DNA of 64,000 nt from an uncultured Lachnospiraceae bacterium (GTDB lineage: Bacteria > Bacillota > Clostridia > Lachnospirales > Lachnospiraceae): contig CAKNHF010000006.1 of NCBI GenBank assembly GCA_930972465.1, positions 1-64,000 on the forward strand, written 5' to 3'. Each line of letters opens with the position of its first letter. Positions within the stretch are counted from its first letter, which is position 1. The notes under the pieces are model-generated. The model made no database searches. It saw nothing but the letters and a program-made list of their open reading frames with translations, and was not told the origin of the DNA. Shown piece after piece: positions 24,800 through 31,757 of this stretch. Made by a program: the position numbers and the translations under genes.

Positions 24800-25561
24800 A
24801 TGGGAACTGTTTTTCAAAAATATCCGAAAGAAAAAAGAGCATTTATTAACCCAGAGGATTTCACAAAACAAAATCCCCATTTTCCTGAACTTTGCGTTTC
24901 TACTTTTTCAAATGGAATCATTGATAAATTTGCTTCTTTAAATAATGTGAAAGTAATCGACCATTTATACACTGCAAATGGAAGTGTGCCAATTTATCAA
25001 ATTATTTATAAAAACACGCCGATTGCATTCTATTTATCACGAGTAGGTGCGCCTGCCTGTGTCGCAGGGATAGAAGAAGTCATTGCTTTAGGTGCGAAAA
25101 AAATAGTGTTGTTTGGGAGCTGCGGTATTTTAGAAGCCTCTGCCGATAATAAAATTATTGTTCCGACATCTGCTGTTCGTGATGAAGGTACAAGTTATCA
25201 TTATCTAAAAGCGGCTGATGAAATATCTGTTGATAAAAATACTATTCATAAAATTACGAAGTGTCTTGATAAGTGCGGATATTCATACATAACAGGAAAA
25301 ACTTGGACAACAGATGCAATATATCGGGAAACAGAGTCAGTGATCGCAGAGAGAAAAGAAGCAGGATGTCTTTGCGTAGAGATGGAATGTGCTGCCGCCT
25401 TAGCTGTAACAAAATTTCGTGGTATACCATTTGCGCAGTTTTTATATGGAGCAGATAATTTAGATAGCCTTGAATGGGAGCCTCGAGATCTCATAGAATA
25501 TGGATTATCAAATGCTGAAAAATATTTAGCACTGGCATTTGAATGTGTATTTGAACTGTAA
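24800..25561 (+). CDS. Nucleoside phosphorylase (PNP/UDP family)
   Basis: A 253-residue protein. It shows the family phosphate/nucleoside motif IVLFGSCGIL, the GAPACVAG loop and the purine/uridine-site CVEMECAAALAV near 200. It would split nucleosides or nucleoside-like compounds with phosphate. Uridine phosphorylase-like specificity is possible but not shown. Being under a dedicated TetR on an ICE suggests the substrate may be an imported or toxic nucleoside analogue (inference). AGGAGGTG supports the start. Confidence 0.82.
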   Translation: MGTVFQKYPKEKRAFINPEDFTKQNPHFPELCVSTFSNGIIDKFASLNNVKVIDHLYTANGSVPIYQIIYKNTPIAFYLSRVGAPACVAGIEEVIALGAKKIVLFGSCGILEASADNKIIVPTSAVRDEGTSYHYLKAADEISVDKNTIHKITKCLDKCGYSYITGKTWTTDAIYRETESVIAERKEAGCLCVEMECAAALAVTKFRGIPFAQFLYGADNLDSLEWEPRDLIEYGLSNAEKYLALAFECVFEL

Positions 25562-25581
25562 TAAAGTGAGGAAGGTAAGAA

Positions 25582-25767
25582 ATGGGTAAAGAATGGATAT
25601 TATGTCCTATATGCGGGAATAAGACTCGTTTGAAAATCAGGAATGATACAATTTTAAGGTATTTTCCTTTATACTGCCCAAAATGTAAGCAGGAAACCTT
25701 AATCAATGTTTGTAAACTAAAAATCACAATTATCAAAGAGCCAGACGCACAGACGCAGAGCCGATAA
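25582..25767 (+). CDS. Cysteine-rich KTR protein, copy 2
   Basis: A 61-residue paralogue of the protein at 23867, MGKEWILCPICGNKTRLKI..., with CPIC and CPKC pairs and the same tail IIKEPDAQTQSR. It has a GAGGAAG ribosome site and follows the phosphorylase by 20 bases, so it is co-transcribed with it. The stop lies within the left arm of a terminator. Function unknown; a zinc ribbon is inferred. Confidence 0.8.
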   Translation: MGKEWILCPICGNKTRLKIRNDTILRYFPLYCPKCKQETLINVCKLKITIIKEPDAQTQSR

Positions 25768-25801
25768 TGCAGCTATAGTTGTTGTTATCGGTTCTTTTTT
25801 A
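25757..25801 (+). terminator. KTR-linked terminator, copy 2
   Basis: Stem AGAGCCGATAA/TTATCGGTTCT followed directly by TTTTTT. Base changes relative to copy 1 (GATGA to GATAA and TCATC to TTATC) preserve pairing, which supports selection on the stem. Confidence 0.82.
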
Positions 25802-25857
25802 TTATTTATATTACTTTCATGTGTTCATGACAATTAGATTATGGAGGTATGATCAAA

Positions 25858-26682
25858 ATGAAACTACGGATAGTTGGAAGTGGAGGAATGTTTCAAATTC
25901 CTAATCCTTTTTGCAGGTGTCCAATTTGTGAGGAGGCCCGTTTAAAAAGAGGAAGATATGAACGATTGGGGCCGAGCATTTACATTGAAGATATACAAAT
26001 GCTTATTGACACCCCGGAGGATATTGGTGTGGCGTGCGATAGACAAGGTGTTTCCGAAATTAAATATCTTTCTATATCACATAAAGACCCAGACCATACG
26101 CGAGGTATGAGAATCGTGGAACCTTTAGGCTATGATTGCATAGCTAATAAAGGCACCCCCATACAGTTTATAGCGTTGCCGGAGGTGGTAAACGATATTA
26201 ATGCATGGAACGGAGATGGTTTGTATTACTATCAGGATATTCTTCACTGTATTTCGATCAACAGAACAGACTACATTAAAATTGGAAATATCCAAATTCA
26301 TTTAGTCAATAATAAAACACAACGTGGCAATATGACTTTTTACGTCATATCAGATAAGGATAAAAAAGTTATATATGCTTGTTGTGACGTGAAGCCTTTT
26401 GTTCATAATAAATTATATTTTGATGCAGATATTTTAATTGTTGGTCTTGTTTCTGATGATGGAGTTTTGAAAGGTGGAAATCTTCTCATAGATGCCCCTT
26501 TCAAAGATGATCTGTTTACTATAGATGAGATAATGACAATTAAGCATAAATATAGGATAAAGCAAATCATTGTTACACATATTGATGAATATTGGGGGAA
26601 ATCTTATGCTGACTATCAAAAGATAGAGAAAAAATTTGATAATATCTCTTTTGCCTATGATGGTATGGAGATTATTTTATAG
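25858..26682 (+). CDS. PhnP-like MBL-fold metallohydrolase
   Basis: A 274-residue metallo-beta-lactamase-fold protein. An N-terminal cluster CRCPICEEA (C19, C21, C24) fits the structural zinc site of PhnP-type phosphodiesterases. The metal motif reads SHKDPDHT (H75, D77, D79, H80), so the second histidine of HxHxDH is replaced by aspartate. TPED and a late THIDE complete the fold. Likely a hydrolase of a phosphodiester or a related small molecule; substrate unknown. GGAGG is ten bases before ATG 25858. It is followed by a KTR remnant and terminator. Confidence 0.75.
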   Translation: MKLRIVGSGGMFQIPNPFCRCPICEEARLKRGRYERLGPSIYIEDIQMLIDTPEDIGVACDRQGVSEIKYLSISHKDPDHTRGMRIVEPLGYDCIANKGTPIQFIALPEVVNDINAWNGDGLYYYQDILHCISINRTDYIKIGNIQIHLVNNKTQRGNMTFYVISDKDKKVIYACCDVKPFVHNKLYFDADILIVGLVSDDGVLKGGNLLIDAPFKDDLFTIDEIMTIKHKYRIKQIIVTHIDEYWGKSYADYQKIEKKFDNISFAYDGMEIIL

Positions 26683-26693
26683 TAACATACTCT

Positions 26694-26732
26694 ATAATCA
26701 AAGAGCCAGATGCTAAGACGCAGAGCCGATGA
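26694..26732 (+). pseudogene. KTR gene remnant, copy 3 (last 12 codons)
   Basis: The bases encode IIKEPDAKTQSR and a TGA stop in the same reading frame as the ends of the two complete KTR genes, but everything upstream is missing and the MBL gene ends only 12 bases before. The remaining DNA is nearly identical to the other copies from ATCAAAGAGCCAG onward. It looks like the leftover of a gene replaced by recombination near its 3' end. Confidence 0.8.
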
Positions 26733-26768
26733 ACTTGTAAGATCACAAGGTCATCGGCTCTTTCTTTT
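26721..26768 (+). terminator. KTR-linked terminator, copy 3
   Basis: Stem CAGAGCCGATGA/TCATCGGCTCT-T, followed by TTCTTTTT. The first arm overlaps the stop of the KTR remnant, as in copies 1 and 2. Confidence 0.8.
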
Positions 26769-27068
26769 TATACGAATTATACGAAAGAAGGATACAAACT
26801 CACCGATTAAAAAAAACGGTGTTTCGGTGGGCAGTTATCTCATGTCTATTTTCATTTTATCCCTCTGAACCCGTTTGAGGTTTGGAGGGATTTTTATGTG
26901 CTGGTCTGATATGACCATCATGCTGCTTATCCGAAGCAGCAATTATTTATATTTCTCTGTACAGGAATGAGGATAATCTGTTAAAAAAAGCTTCTGCAGT
27001 CATTGGCGTTCTTACGCCCCCAAGGTAGAAGTTTTATTTCTACATAATAGTTCTCATTTTTCTTATTG
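26763..27068. other. Non-coding stretch rich in short hairpins
   Basis: No gene was found. It contains a tandem 9-base repeat TTATACGAA (26768-26785) and hairpins CACCGA/TCGGTG (26801-26829), ATCCCTC/GAGGGAT followed by TTTTT (26859-26895, terminator-like), TGGTC/GACCA (26902-26917), GCTGCT/AGCAGC (26922-26940) and GTAGAA/TTCTAC (27025-27043). This may be a regulatory leader or the scar between cargo and the integration module. Confidence 0.5.
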
Positions 27069-27100
27069 CCGCAAAGGTTTGAGTGCCTTTGCGGTTTTTT
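27069..27100 (+). terminator. Rho-independent terminator before the sigma-like gene
   Basis: Perfect stem CCGCAAAGG/CCTTTGCGG with an 8-base loop, followed by TTTTTT. Confidence 0.85.
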
Positions 27101-27165
27101 GTTTGTCGGTATTTGTCGGGAAAAAGAATATGCCTTCTTCCGGTATCGGCTGCCGTTCTCCGCCC

Positions 27166-27202
27166 TTTCCAATCTGAATGTTCAAACAAATCAGATTGGA
27201 GG
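27166..27202 (+). promoter_or_regulatory. Hairpin masking the ribosome site of the sigma-like gene
   Basis: CCAATCTGA (27169-27177) pairs with TCAGATTGG (27191-27199), and flanking T bases can pair on through the GGAGG at 27198-27202. The Shine-Dalgarno sequence of the next gene would be closed in this fold, a typical translational switch design. Confidence 0.55.
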
Positions 27203-27210
27203 TAAGGAAA

Positions 27211-27636
27211 ATGGCATATAACCATGGAAAAGCAGAGCGCAAATGGAAGCTCTGGAAAGATAAAGAAGAAAAGATTTTAAGAGATAGTGGTGTTTCGGAA
27301 GATAAGATTGAAGAAATCCGTCTCTATGACCGTCAGGAATTTAATTCAGACAGACGATATTATGAGCGTGTGCAGGGAACAGGTACATACCTTGATACCA
27401 TAGCAGCATCCACAGATCAGCCAGAACCGAAAACAGTACAGGAATTCCTAGATCATATTGAGAATCAGGAATTGTATCATGTACTGATCACCGTGGACAG
27501 GCTTACCCTGCAGATCGTTCTGATGAAGATCCAGGGGTATAGCACTCATGAAATTGCCAGGTATCTGAAGATCACCGAAAAGGCGGTTTACAGGCGCATG
27601 GACAGACTGAAAGAAAAAATTGAAAAATTATTTTAA
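27211..27636 (+). CDS. Sigma-70 region 4-like protein of the ICE regulatory module
   Basis: A 141-residue protein. The C-terminal 60 residues (LTLQIVLMKIQGYSTHEIARYLKITEKAVYRRMDRLKEKI) form an HTH like sigma region 4. The N-terminal part is a charged helical region without region 2, so it cannot replace a complete sigma factor on its own. Tn916-type elements carry an equivalent small sigma-like gene in the same position. GGAGG lies nine bases before ATG 27211 but within a stem. Confidence 0.78.
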   Translation: MAYNHGKAERKWKLWKDKEEKILRDSGVSEDKIEEIRLYDRQEFNSDRRYYERVQGTGTYLDTIAASTDQPEPKTVQEFLDHIENQELYHVLITVDRLTLQIVLMKIQGYSTHEIARYLKITEKAVYRRMDRLKEKIEKLF

Positions 27637-27668
27637 TATGAGGGGAAATTGATAGTTCCCCATTGGCG

Positions 27669-27704
27669 ACAGGGTGAGAGGACGAAATCCTCCACCCTGT
27701 TTTC
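27669..27704 (+). terminator. Terminator after the sigma-like gene
   Basis: Stem ACAGGGTG-a-GAGGA / TCCTC-CACCCTGT with loop CGAAA, followed by TTTTCC. A smaller hairpin GGGGAA/TTCCCC lies just ahead at 27642-27661. Confidence 0.8.
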
Positions 27705-28106
27705 CTTTGTGTGGCGAAAACAGGATTGTTCCTTGACAACCGAATAGTCATTCGCCAAATACTTCCTCTTTGTGATTGTGATGAGCATAAGCGTGCGGAG
27801 CAGTACGCTAAGACCTGCCGACAAGCAAATAGCGATGAAAGGTGGTGAGCGAGCCTATACTGACTCCCAATATCGGTTAGCCCCCGGTTCCGCCATAACC
27901 CACAAAGAGCATAATGGTACTCCCGTCCAGTCACAGTCCGAGCGGTATCCAATCCGCCGCAGGCAATGAGGGCGGCTCTGGCAGACCGTCAGTTGGGGTG
28001 AAACTCCCGTGGAGTCAGTTCGCTGCTGACCGTTTGGCGACTTCCCTGCGCTTTTGCGCATTTGCATTTCGGGGTGTCGAGGACAAATAGAAATGCCATG
28101 ATCATA
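27705..28106 (+). ncRNA. Structured non-coding region, candidate RNA
   Basis: No convincing coding frame. The stretch is more GC-rich than the genes on either side and full of self-complementary pieces: AGCGT/ACGCT (27790-27809), CCGCC/GGCGG (about 27954-27975), GTCAG/CTGAC (28014-28030) and TGCGC-TTTT-GCGCA (28047-28060). A TTGACA at 27733 may start it, though its -10 is weak. It lies between the sigma-like gene and MazF. Strand and boundaries are uncertain. Confidence 0.35.
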
Positions 28107-28185
28107 AAGCCAGACACAGGGTTATCAATGAGAACAGAGCTTTGTTTTATGCGCTCCCGAACTCAAAACAACCTTTGTCTGGCTT
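28107..28185. repeat. Long-range 10-bp inverted repeat before mazF
   Basis: AAGCCAGACA at 28107-28116 and TGTCTGGCTT at 28176-28185 are perfectly complementary over a 59-base loop. No T-run follows. It lies 50 bases before the mazF start and could be a binding site pair or an RNA stem closing a leader. Confidence 0.55.
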
Positions 28186-28234
28186 CTTACATAGACAGAA
28201 ACCGTATGTCAAATTTAGATTGGAGGGCATTCAA

Positions 28235-28594
28235 ATGAAAAGAGCTGTCAGGCGTGGAGATATTTATTATGTGGATTTAAATCCCGTTATTGGGTCAGAA
28301 CAGGGTGGAAAAAGACCTGTACTTGTCATTTCTAATGATACTGGAAACAAACATAGTCCCACCGTTATCATTGCAGCGATTACCAGTCGAGTATATACAA
28401 AATCAAAATTACCAACACATGTGGCAATTAAGAACTTAGAAGGGCTGGATAAGAACTCTGTTGTTTTACTTGAGCAAATACGTACAATAGATAAACAGCG
28501 TTTACAAAAATTTATCGGAACAGTCAGTGACAAAATTCTTATGAACACTGACAAAGCATTAGCAATCAGTGTAGGGCTTTTAAAATTAAAATAG
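28235..28594 (+). CDS. mazF: MazF/PemK-type endoribonuclease toxin, no antitoxin gene seen
   Basis: A 119-residue protein with the MazF pattern [30 protein letters not shown], the T-S pair in [10 protein letters not shown], and [15 protein letters not shown]. MazF cuts single-stranded RNA at short motifs. Normally a mazE antitoxin precedes it; the 600 bases upstream contain no such frame. ATG 28235 follows GGAGGG. The longer frame to 28142 covers the inverted repeat and is rejected. It sits directly before xis, so it may stabilise the ICE or respond to excision. Confidence 0.88.
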   Translation: MKRAVRRGDIYYVDLNPVIGSEQGGKRPVLVISNDTGNKHSPTVIIAAITSRVYTKSKLPTHVAIKNLEGLDKNSVVLLEQIRTIDKQRLQKFIGTVSDKILMNTDKALAISVGLLKLK

Positions 28595-28642
28595 ATATCC
28601 TTGAATGATTTTGGATTTATATTATGAGAAAGGACTATGTTT

Positions 28643-28849
28643 ATGAGCGAACAACCACAAGTTGAAATAAAAGATAAGTTTTGCCTTACAATAGAAGAAG
28701 CCGTTGCTTATTTCAATATAGGAGAAAAGAAATTGAGGAAGATTGTATCAGACAATATGGATACTGGAGTAATTATCCAGAATGGAGTTAAAATTCTGAT
28801 TAAAAGAAAGTTATTTGAAGATTATCTTAAAGATATAACAGCTATTTGA
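28643..28849 (+). CDS. xis: Excisionase, Tn916 Xis type
   Basis: A 68-residue protein with a winged-helix/MerR-like HTH (LTIEEAVAYFNIGEKKLRKIVSD) and the ending LIKRKLFEDYLKDI usual for Tn916-type Xis. It bends DNA at the element ends to favour excision by Int. GAAAGGA is nine bases before ATG 28643; an ATG two codons earlier is too close to it. It is followed by int after a hairpin. Confidence 0.9.
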   Translation: MSEQPQVEIKDKFCLTIEEAVAYFNIGEKKLRKIVSDNMDTGVIIQNGVKILIKRKLFEDYLKDITAI

Positions 28850-28890
28850 AGAGTTCCTGATTCATACTTTGCAATGAATTGCACAATAGA

Positions 28891-28940
28891 AAAAGAGTCT
28901 TGCCTATGATATACTAACAGTATCGTGGCGAGGCTCTTTT
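28891..28940 (+). terminator. Long hairpin between xis and int
   Basis: A 14-bp stem with G-T pairs joins AAAAGAGTCTTGCC (28891-28904) with GGCGAGGCTCTTTT (28927-28940), and an inner GATA/TATC extends it. The loop contains TGATATACT, resembling an extended -10. It may terminate xis transcription and provide a separate start for int. A smaller palindrome TGCAA/TTGCA lies at 28869-28882. Confidence 0.6.
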
Positions 28941-28960
28941 ATTATGAAAGGAGCATTTAA

Positions 28961-30157
28961 ATGAGCGAAAAAAGAAGAGATCGAAAAAATCGTATTCTTC
29001 GAAGTGGAGAGAGCCAACGCCGAGATGGGCGATACGTGTTCAAATACATGGATAAAACTGGAAAGCCACAATTTATATATAGCTGGAAACTTGAAAAGAC
29101 AGATAAAATACCTGATGGAAAACGGAATGATCTTTCGTTGAGAGAAAAAGAAAAGCTGATCATGAAAGACATTGCAGATGATATTGTTCCTCGTGGTGGA
29201 GAGATGACCGTACAGCAGCTGGTTGAAAAATATCTTTCCCAAAAAACAGGTGTCCGAGATAATACAGAAGCTAACTATAAATTTGTTCTGAATATTATCA
29301 AAAAAGAAGAGTTTGGTAAAAGAAGGATTGATAAAGTTAGATTATCGGATGCCAAGTGTTGGCTTATAAAATTACAGAAAGATGGTCGAGGATACAGTAC
29401 AATCCATTCCGTGCGAGGTGTGGTCAGGCCAGCTTTTCAAATGGCTGTAGATGATGACTTGCTGCGGAAGAATCCATTTGAGTTTCAGTTAGCAACTGTT
29501 GTTGTGAATGACAGTGTAACAAGGGAAGCAATCACAAGAAAACAGGAGAGAGCTTTTCTTGATTTTGTGGCAAAGGATAATCACTTTAAAAAGTATTATG
29601 AGGGAATTTACATTCTGTTTAAAACAGGGCTTCGAATTTCTGAGTTTGTTGGATTGACAATTTCAGATATTGATATGCAGGAGAGAACGATCAATGTAGA
29701 CCATCAATTACAAAGAAAGCGTAATATGGAATATATCATTGAAGAAACCAAGACATCCTGCGGAACAAGAAAAATACCGATGTCTGAAGATGTATATGAA
29801 TGTTTCAGCCGGATCATAGCAAATAGAAAGAAAGTAAAAAGCGAGCCAATGATAGACGGGAAATGTGGTTTTCTGTATCTGGACAAGAATAATATGCCAA
29901 TGGTAGCATTACATTGGGAAAAATATTTCCAGCATATCTGTCAAAAGTATAATCGGATTTACAAAATTCAAATGCCGAAAATAACACCTCATGTATGTCG
30001 TCACACCTATTGTTCCAACATGGCAAAAAGTGGTATGAACCCGAAAACTTTGCAGTATCTCATGGGACATGCTGACATAGGAGTAACCTTAAATACTTAT
30101 ACGCATATGGGATATGAGGATGCGAAAGAAGAGGTAAGAAAAATATGCAATCTCTGA
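28961..30157 (+). CDS. int: Tyrosine integrase, Tn916 family
   Basis: A 398-residue site-specific recombinase. The N-terminal arm-binding domain (residues 1-70, ending in the basic helix LREKEKLIMKDIADDI) is followed by a SAM-like core-binding domain (80-180). The catalytic residues are R225 (GLRISE), H344 and R347 (HVCRH), H370 (MGHAD) and Y380 (NTYTH). It catalyses excision and integration of the ICE. The ribosome site AAAGGAG is present. All catalytic residues are intact, so the element is probably still mobile. Confidence 0.95.
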   Translation: MSEKRRDRKNRILRSGESQRRDGRYVFKYMDKTGKPQFIYSWKLEKTDKIPDGKRNDLSLREKEKLIMKDIADDIVPRGGEMTVQQLVEKYLSQKTGVRDNTEANYKFVLNIIKKEEFGKRRIDKVRLSDAKCWLIKLQKDGRGYSTIHSVRGVVRPAFQMAVDDDLLRKNPFEFQLATVVVNDSVTREAITRKQERAFLDFVAKDNHFKKYYEGIYILFKTGLRISEFVGLTISDIDMQERTINVDHQLQRKRNMEYIIEETKTSCGTRKIPMSEDVYECFSRIIANRKKVKSEPMIDGKCGFLYLDKNNMPMVALHWEKYFQHICQKYNRIYKIQMPKITPHVCRHTYCSNMAKSGMNPKTLQYLMGHADIGVTLNTYTHMGYEDAKEEVRKICNL

Positions 30158-30169
30158 AGTATGAAAATG

Positions 30170-30221
30170 TACTACTGGAATTTACTACTTGCTGAGATCA
30201 ATTTACTACTTTTTTACTACT
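30170..30221 (+). repeat. Four TACTACT repeats, probable integrase arm sites
   Basis: TACTACT occurs at 30170, 30183, 30204 and 30215, three of them as TTTACTACTT. Tn916-type integrases bind short direct repeats near the element ends with the N-terminal domain. The placement 13-64 bases after int fits this role. Confidence 0.6.
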
Positions 30222-30300
30222 TTTGAGGTCAAAGATATGCAAAGATATGCTAAAATATGCCAGAAAAATAAAAAAACAAAAAAGCTGTAAATCCTTTAAA
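30222..30300. other. Probable right end of the ICE
   Basis: After the arm repeats come two tandem copies of AAAGATATGC (30231-30250) and a partial third, then a run of A-rich sequence (30255-30290). Tn916-type elements insert in A/T-rich targets of this kind. From 30339 genes are chromosomal in composition and function. The exact junction cannot be set without the left end. Confidence 0.5.
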
Positions 30301-30338
30301 AATCAAGGAAATACGCAGAAAATAAGGAGTTTTTGGAT

Positions 30339-30800
30339 ATGATAAAAATACTTTTTATCTGCCACGGCAATATATGCCGCAGCACAATGGCTCAATATGT
30401 TTTCCAGAACATGATCGACAAGGCCGGGCTTACCGACTCGTTCTATATTGATTCTGCGGCCACCAGCCGCGAGGAGATAGGGAATTCGGTCCACTACGGC
30501 ACAAGGCGGAAGCTGAAAGAGGCGGGCATTCCCTGTGGTGACCACAGAGCACGTCAGATGCGCCGGGACGAGTATGATCAGTTTGATTATATTATCGGGA
30601 TGGATTCCTGGAATATCAGGAACATGATGAGAATTCTCGGCAGTGATCCGGAAGGAAAGGTATCGAAGCTGCTTGATTTTACAGACAGAAGCGGGCAGGA
30701 TATTGCAGATCCCTGGTATACAGGAAATTTCGATGAGACTTACAGAGACGTAAAAGAGGGCTGTGAAGCCCTCATGCAGGACTGCCTCCTACGCCTTTAA
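30339..30800 (+). CDS. Low-molecular-weight protein tyrosine phosphatase
   Basis: A 153-residue phosphatase. The active-site loop is CHGNICRS (C8, R14) and the general acid is D124 in ADPWY. It removes phosphate from tyrosine in proteins; bacterial targets are often exopolysaccharide kinases or stress proteins. ATG 30339 follows AAGGAG. It is the first chromosomal gene beyond the ICE, so its native upstream region may have been displaced by the insertion. The 3' end overlaps the convergent J-domain gene by 12 bases. Confidence 0.92.
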   Translation: MIKILFICHGNICRSTMAQYVFQNMIDKAGLTDSFYIDSAATSREEIGNSVHYGTRRKLKEAGIPCGDHRARQMRRDEYDQFDYIIGMDSWNIRNMMRILGSDPEGKVSKLLDFTDRSGQDIADPWYTGNFDETYRDVKEGCEALMQDCLLRL

Positions 30801-31508
30801 GGTGTAGGAGAGCAGCTTTTTTAAATTGTGATGAAACTGCCTGTTCCGCGAGCGGAGTCTGATTTTTTCCGAACTCGATTTGTTCTGTTCCACATATGCC
30901 GCATAGCGGGAAAAGAGCACATGATAATCCATATCCTGTTTCTGCCCCCACCGTACCAGCACCCAGTTCATGGCCTCAGGATGCCAGTATTCCATTGGTA
31001 TTCCGGCCATTTTAAGAGTTGTAATGTACTGAACCGCCTGGAGAGAAAGCTGTGTGATCTGGCGGCTGCGGTATGTTTCCGTCCGCCTGTCTTCACTTTT
31101 CCCGATTTTTTTGAGAAAGCGCTGAGGCAGAGGTTTCCTGCTGTTCTCCTTTTCGATAAGGCGCATACTCCTGGCGATCGTTTCGTTAAGACGGCTGGCT
31201 GCATTCCAGTATGTAACGAATGACGGCGTCTCGTCTTTCTGGCCATCCTCAGGTCCGACCTTGAAGGTTCGAAATACTCTTGTTGTTTCTCCGAAAGTTT
31301 CCTGATTATAAGCTTTGCGTTTCTCAGGATCAGACAGAACCTGATAGGCTTCCAGTATTTCCTGCATAAAAGCAGTTGTATCTATATCTTTATGTACATT
31401 TGCATCGGGATGGTATACTTTTGCCAGTGCGTTCTTGGCATTTGTGATCTCTTCTAAAGTTGCATCTCTGGAAACACCTAAAATATCATAATAAGTGTTG
31501 GATTTCAT
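30789..31508 (-). CDS. J-domain protein
   Basis: A 239-residue protein with an N-terminal J domain (YYDILGVSRDATLEEITNAKNALAKVYHPDANVHK, HPD near 33-35). The rest is a basic helical region without the Gly/Phe or zinc-finger domains of DnaJ. It should stimulate a DnaK-type ATPase for a special client. Its start has AAGGAGG. It stands alone, convergent with the phosphatase gene. Confidence 0.85.
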   Translation of the reverse strand: MKSNTYYDILGVSRDATLEEITNAKNALAKVYHPDANVHKDIDTTAFMQEILEAYQVLSDPEKRKAYNQETFGETTRVFRTFKVGPEDGQKDETPSFVTYWNAASRLNETIARSMRLIEKENSRKPLPQRFLKKIGKSEDRRTETYRSRQITQLSLQAVQYITTLKMAGIPMEYWHPEAMNWVLVRWGQKQDMDYHVLFSRYAAYVEQNKSSSEKIRLRSRNRQFHHNLKKLLSYTLKA

Positions 31509-31757
31509 GCAGGACCTCCTTATTAATAATCAATCCATTTTCTCCCACGCAATAATATACGCCAGGTATTTTCAAAAGTCAATTGTGATTCTCATGAATT
31601 AGCCATGTAAAATTAAGTGGCAGTTCTGAAGGAACCGAAGGCCGCGGACAGTCATATATTACGAAAATGAATGAAAAGATCAGAAGCGGAAACAGGCATA
31701 TTTTCAGACGAAAGCAACTATACTGGTAACAGACGATAAAATCGGAGGAATTTATGG

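Larger units (their letters stand above)
1..30290. mobile_element. Right part of a Tn1549/CTn-like integrative conjugative element
   Basis: A continuous set of conjugation genes (MobC, relaxase, PcfB, VirD4, Maff2, VirB6, PrgI, VirB4, sortase, lysozyme/C40 peptidase) ends in Xis and a Tn916-type tyrosine integrase at 30157. Beyond it the sequence becomes ordinary housekeeping chromosome. The left end is outside the window. The right junction is inferred to lie in the A-rich stretch near 30260-30300, after four integrase-type repeats. Cargo at 2.2-3.5 kb and 18.9-26.8 kb is clearly more AT-rich than the transfer backbone. The element appears to retain all core transfer functions visible on this side. 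Confidence 0.9.

Noticed and set aside
27855-28067. 70-codon minus-strand frame in the structured region
   Set aside because: Composition is unlike a protein and it overlaps the hairpins; I treat the region as non-coding.
31509-31757. Small gene upstream of the first carboxypeptidase
   Set aside because: No frame longer than a few dozen codons with a ribosome site. I see no convincing promoter either.
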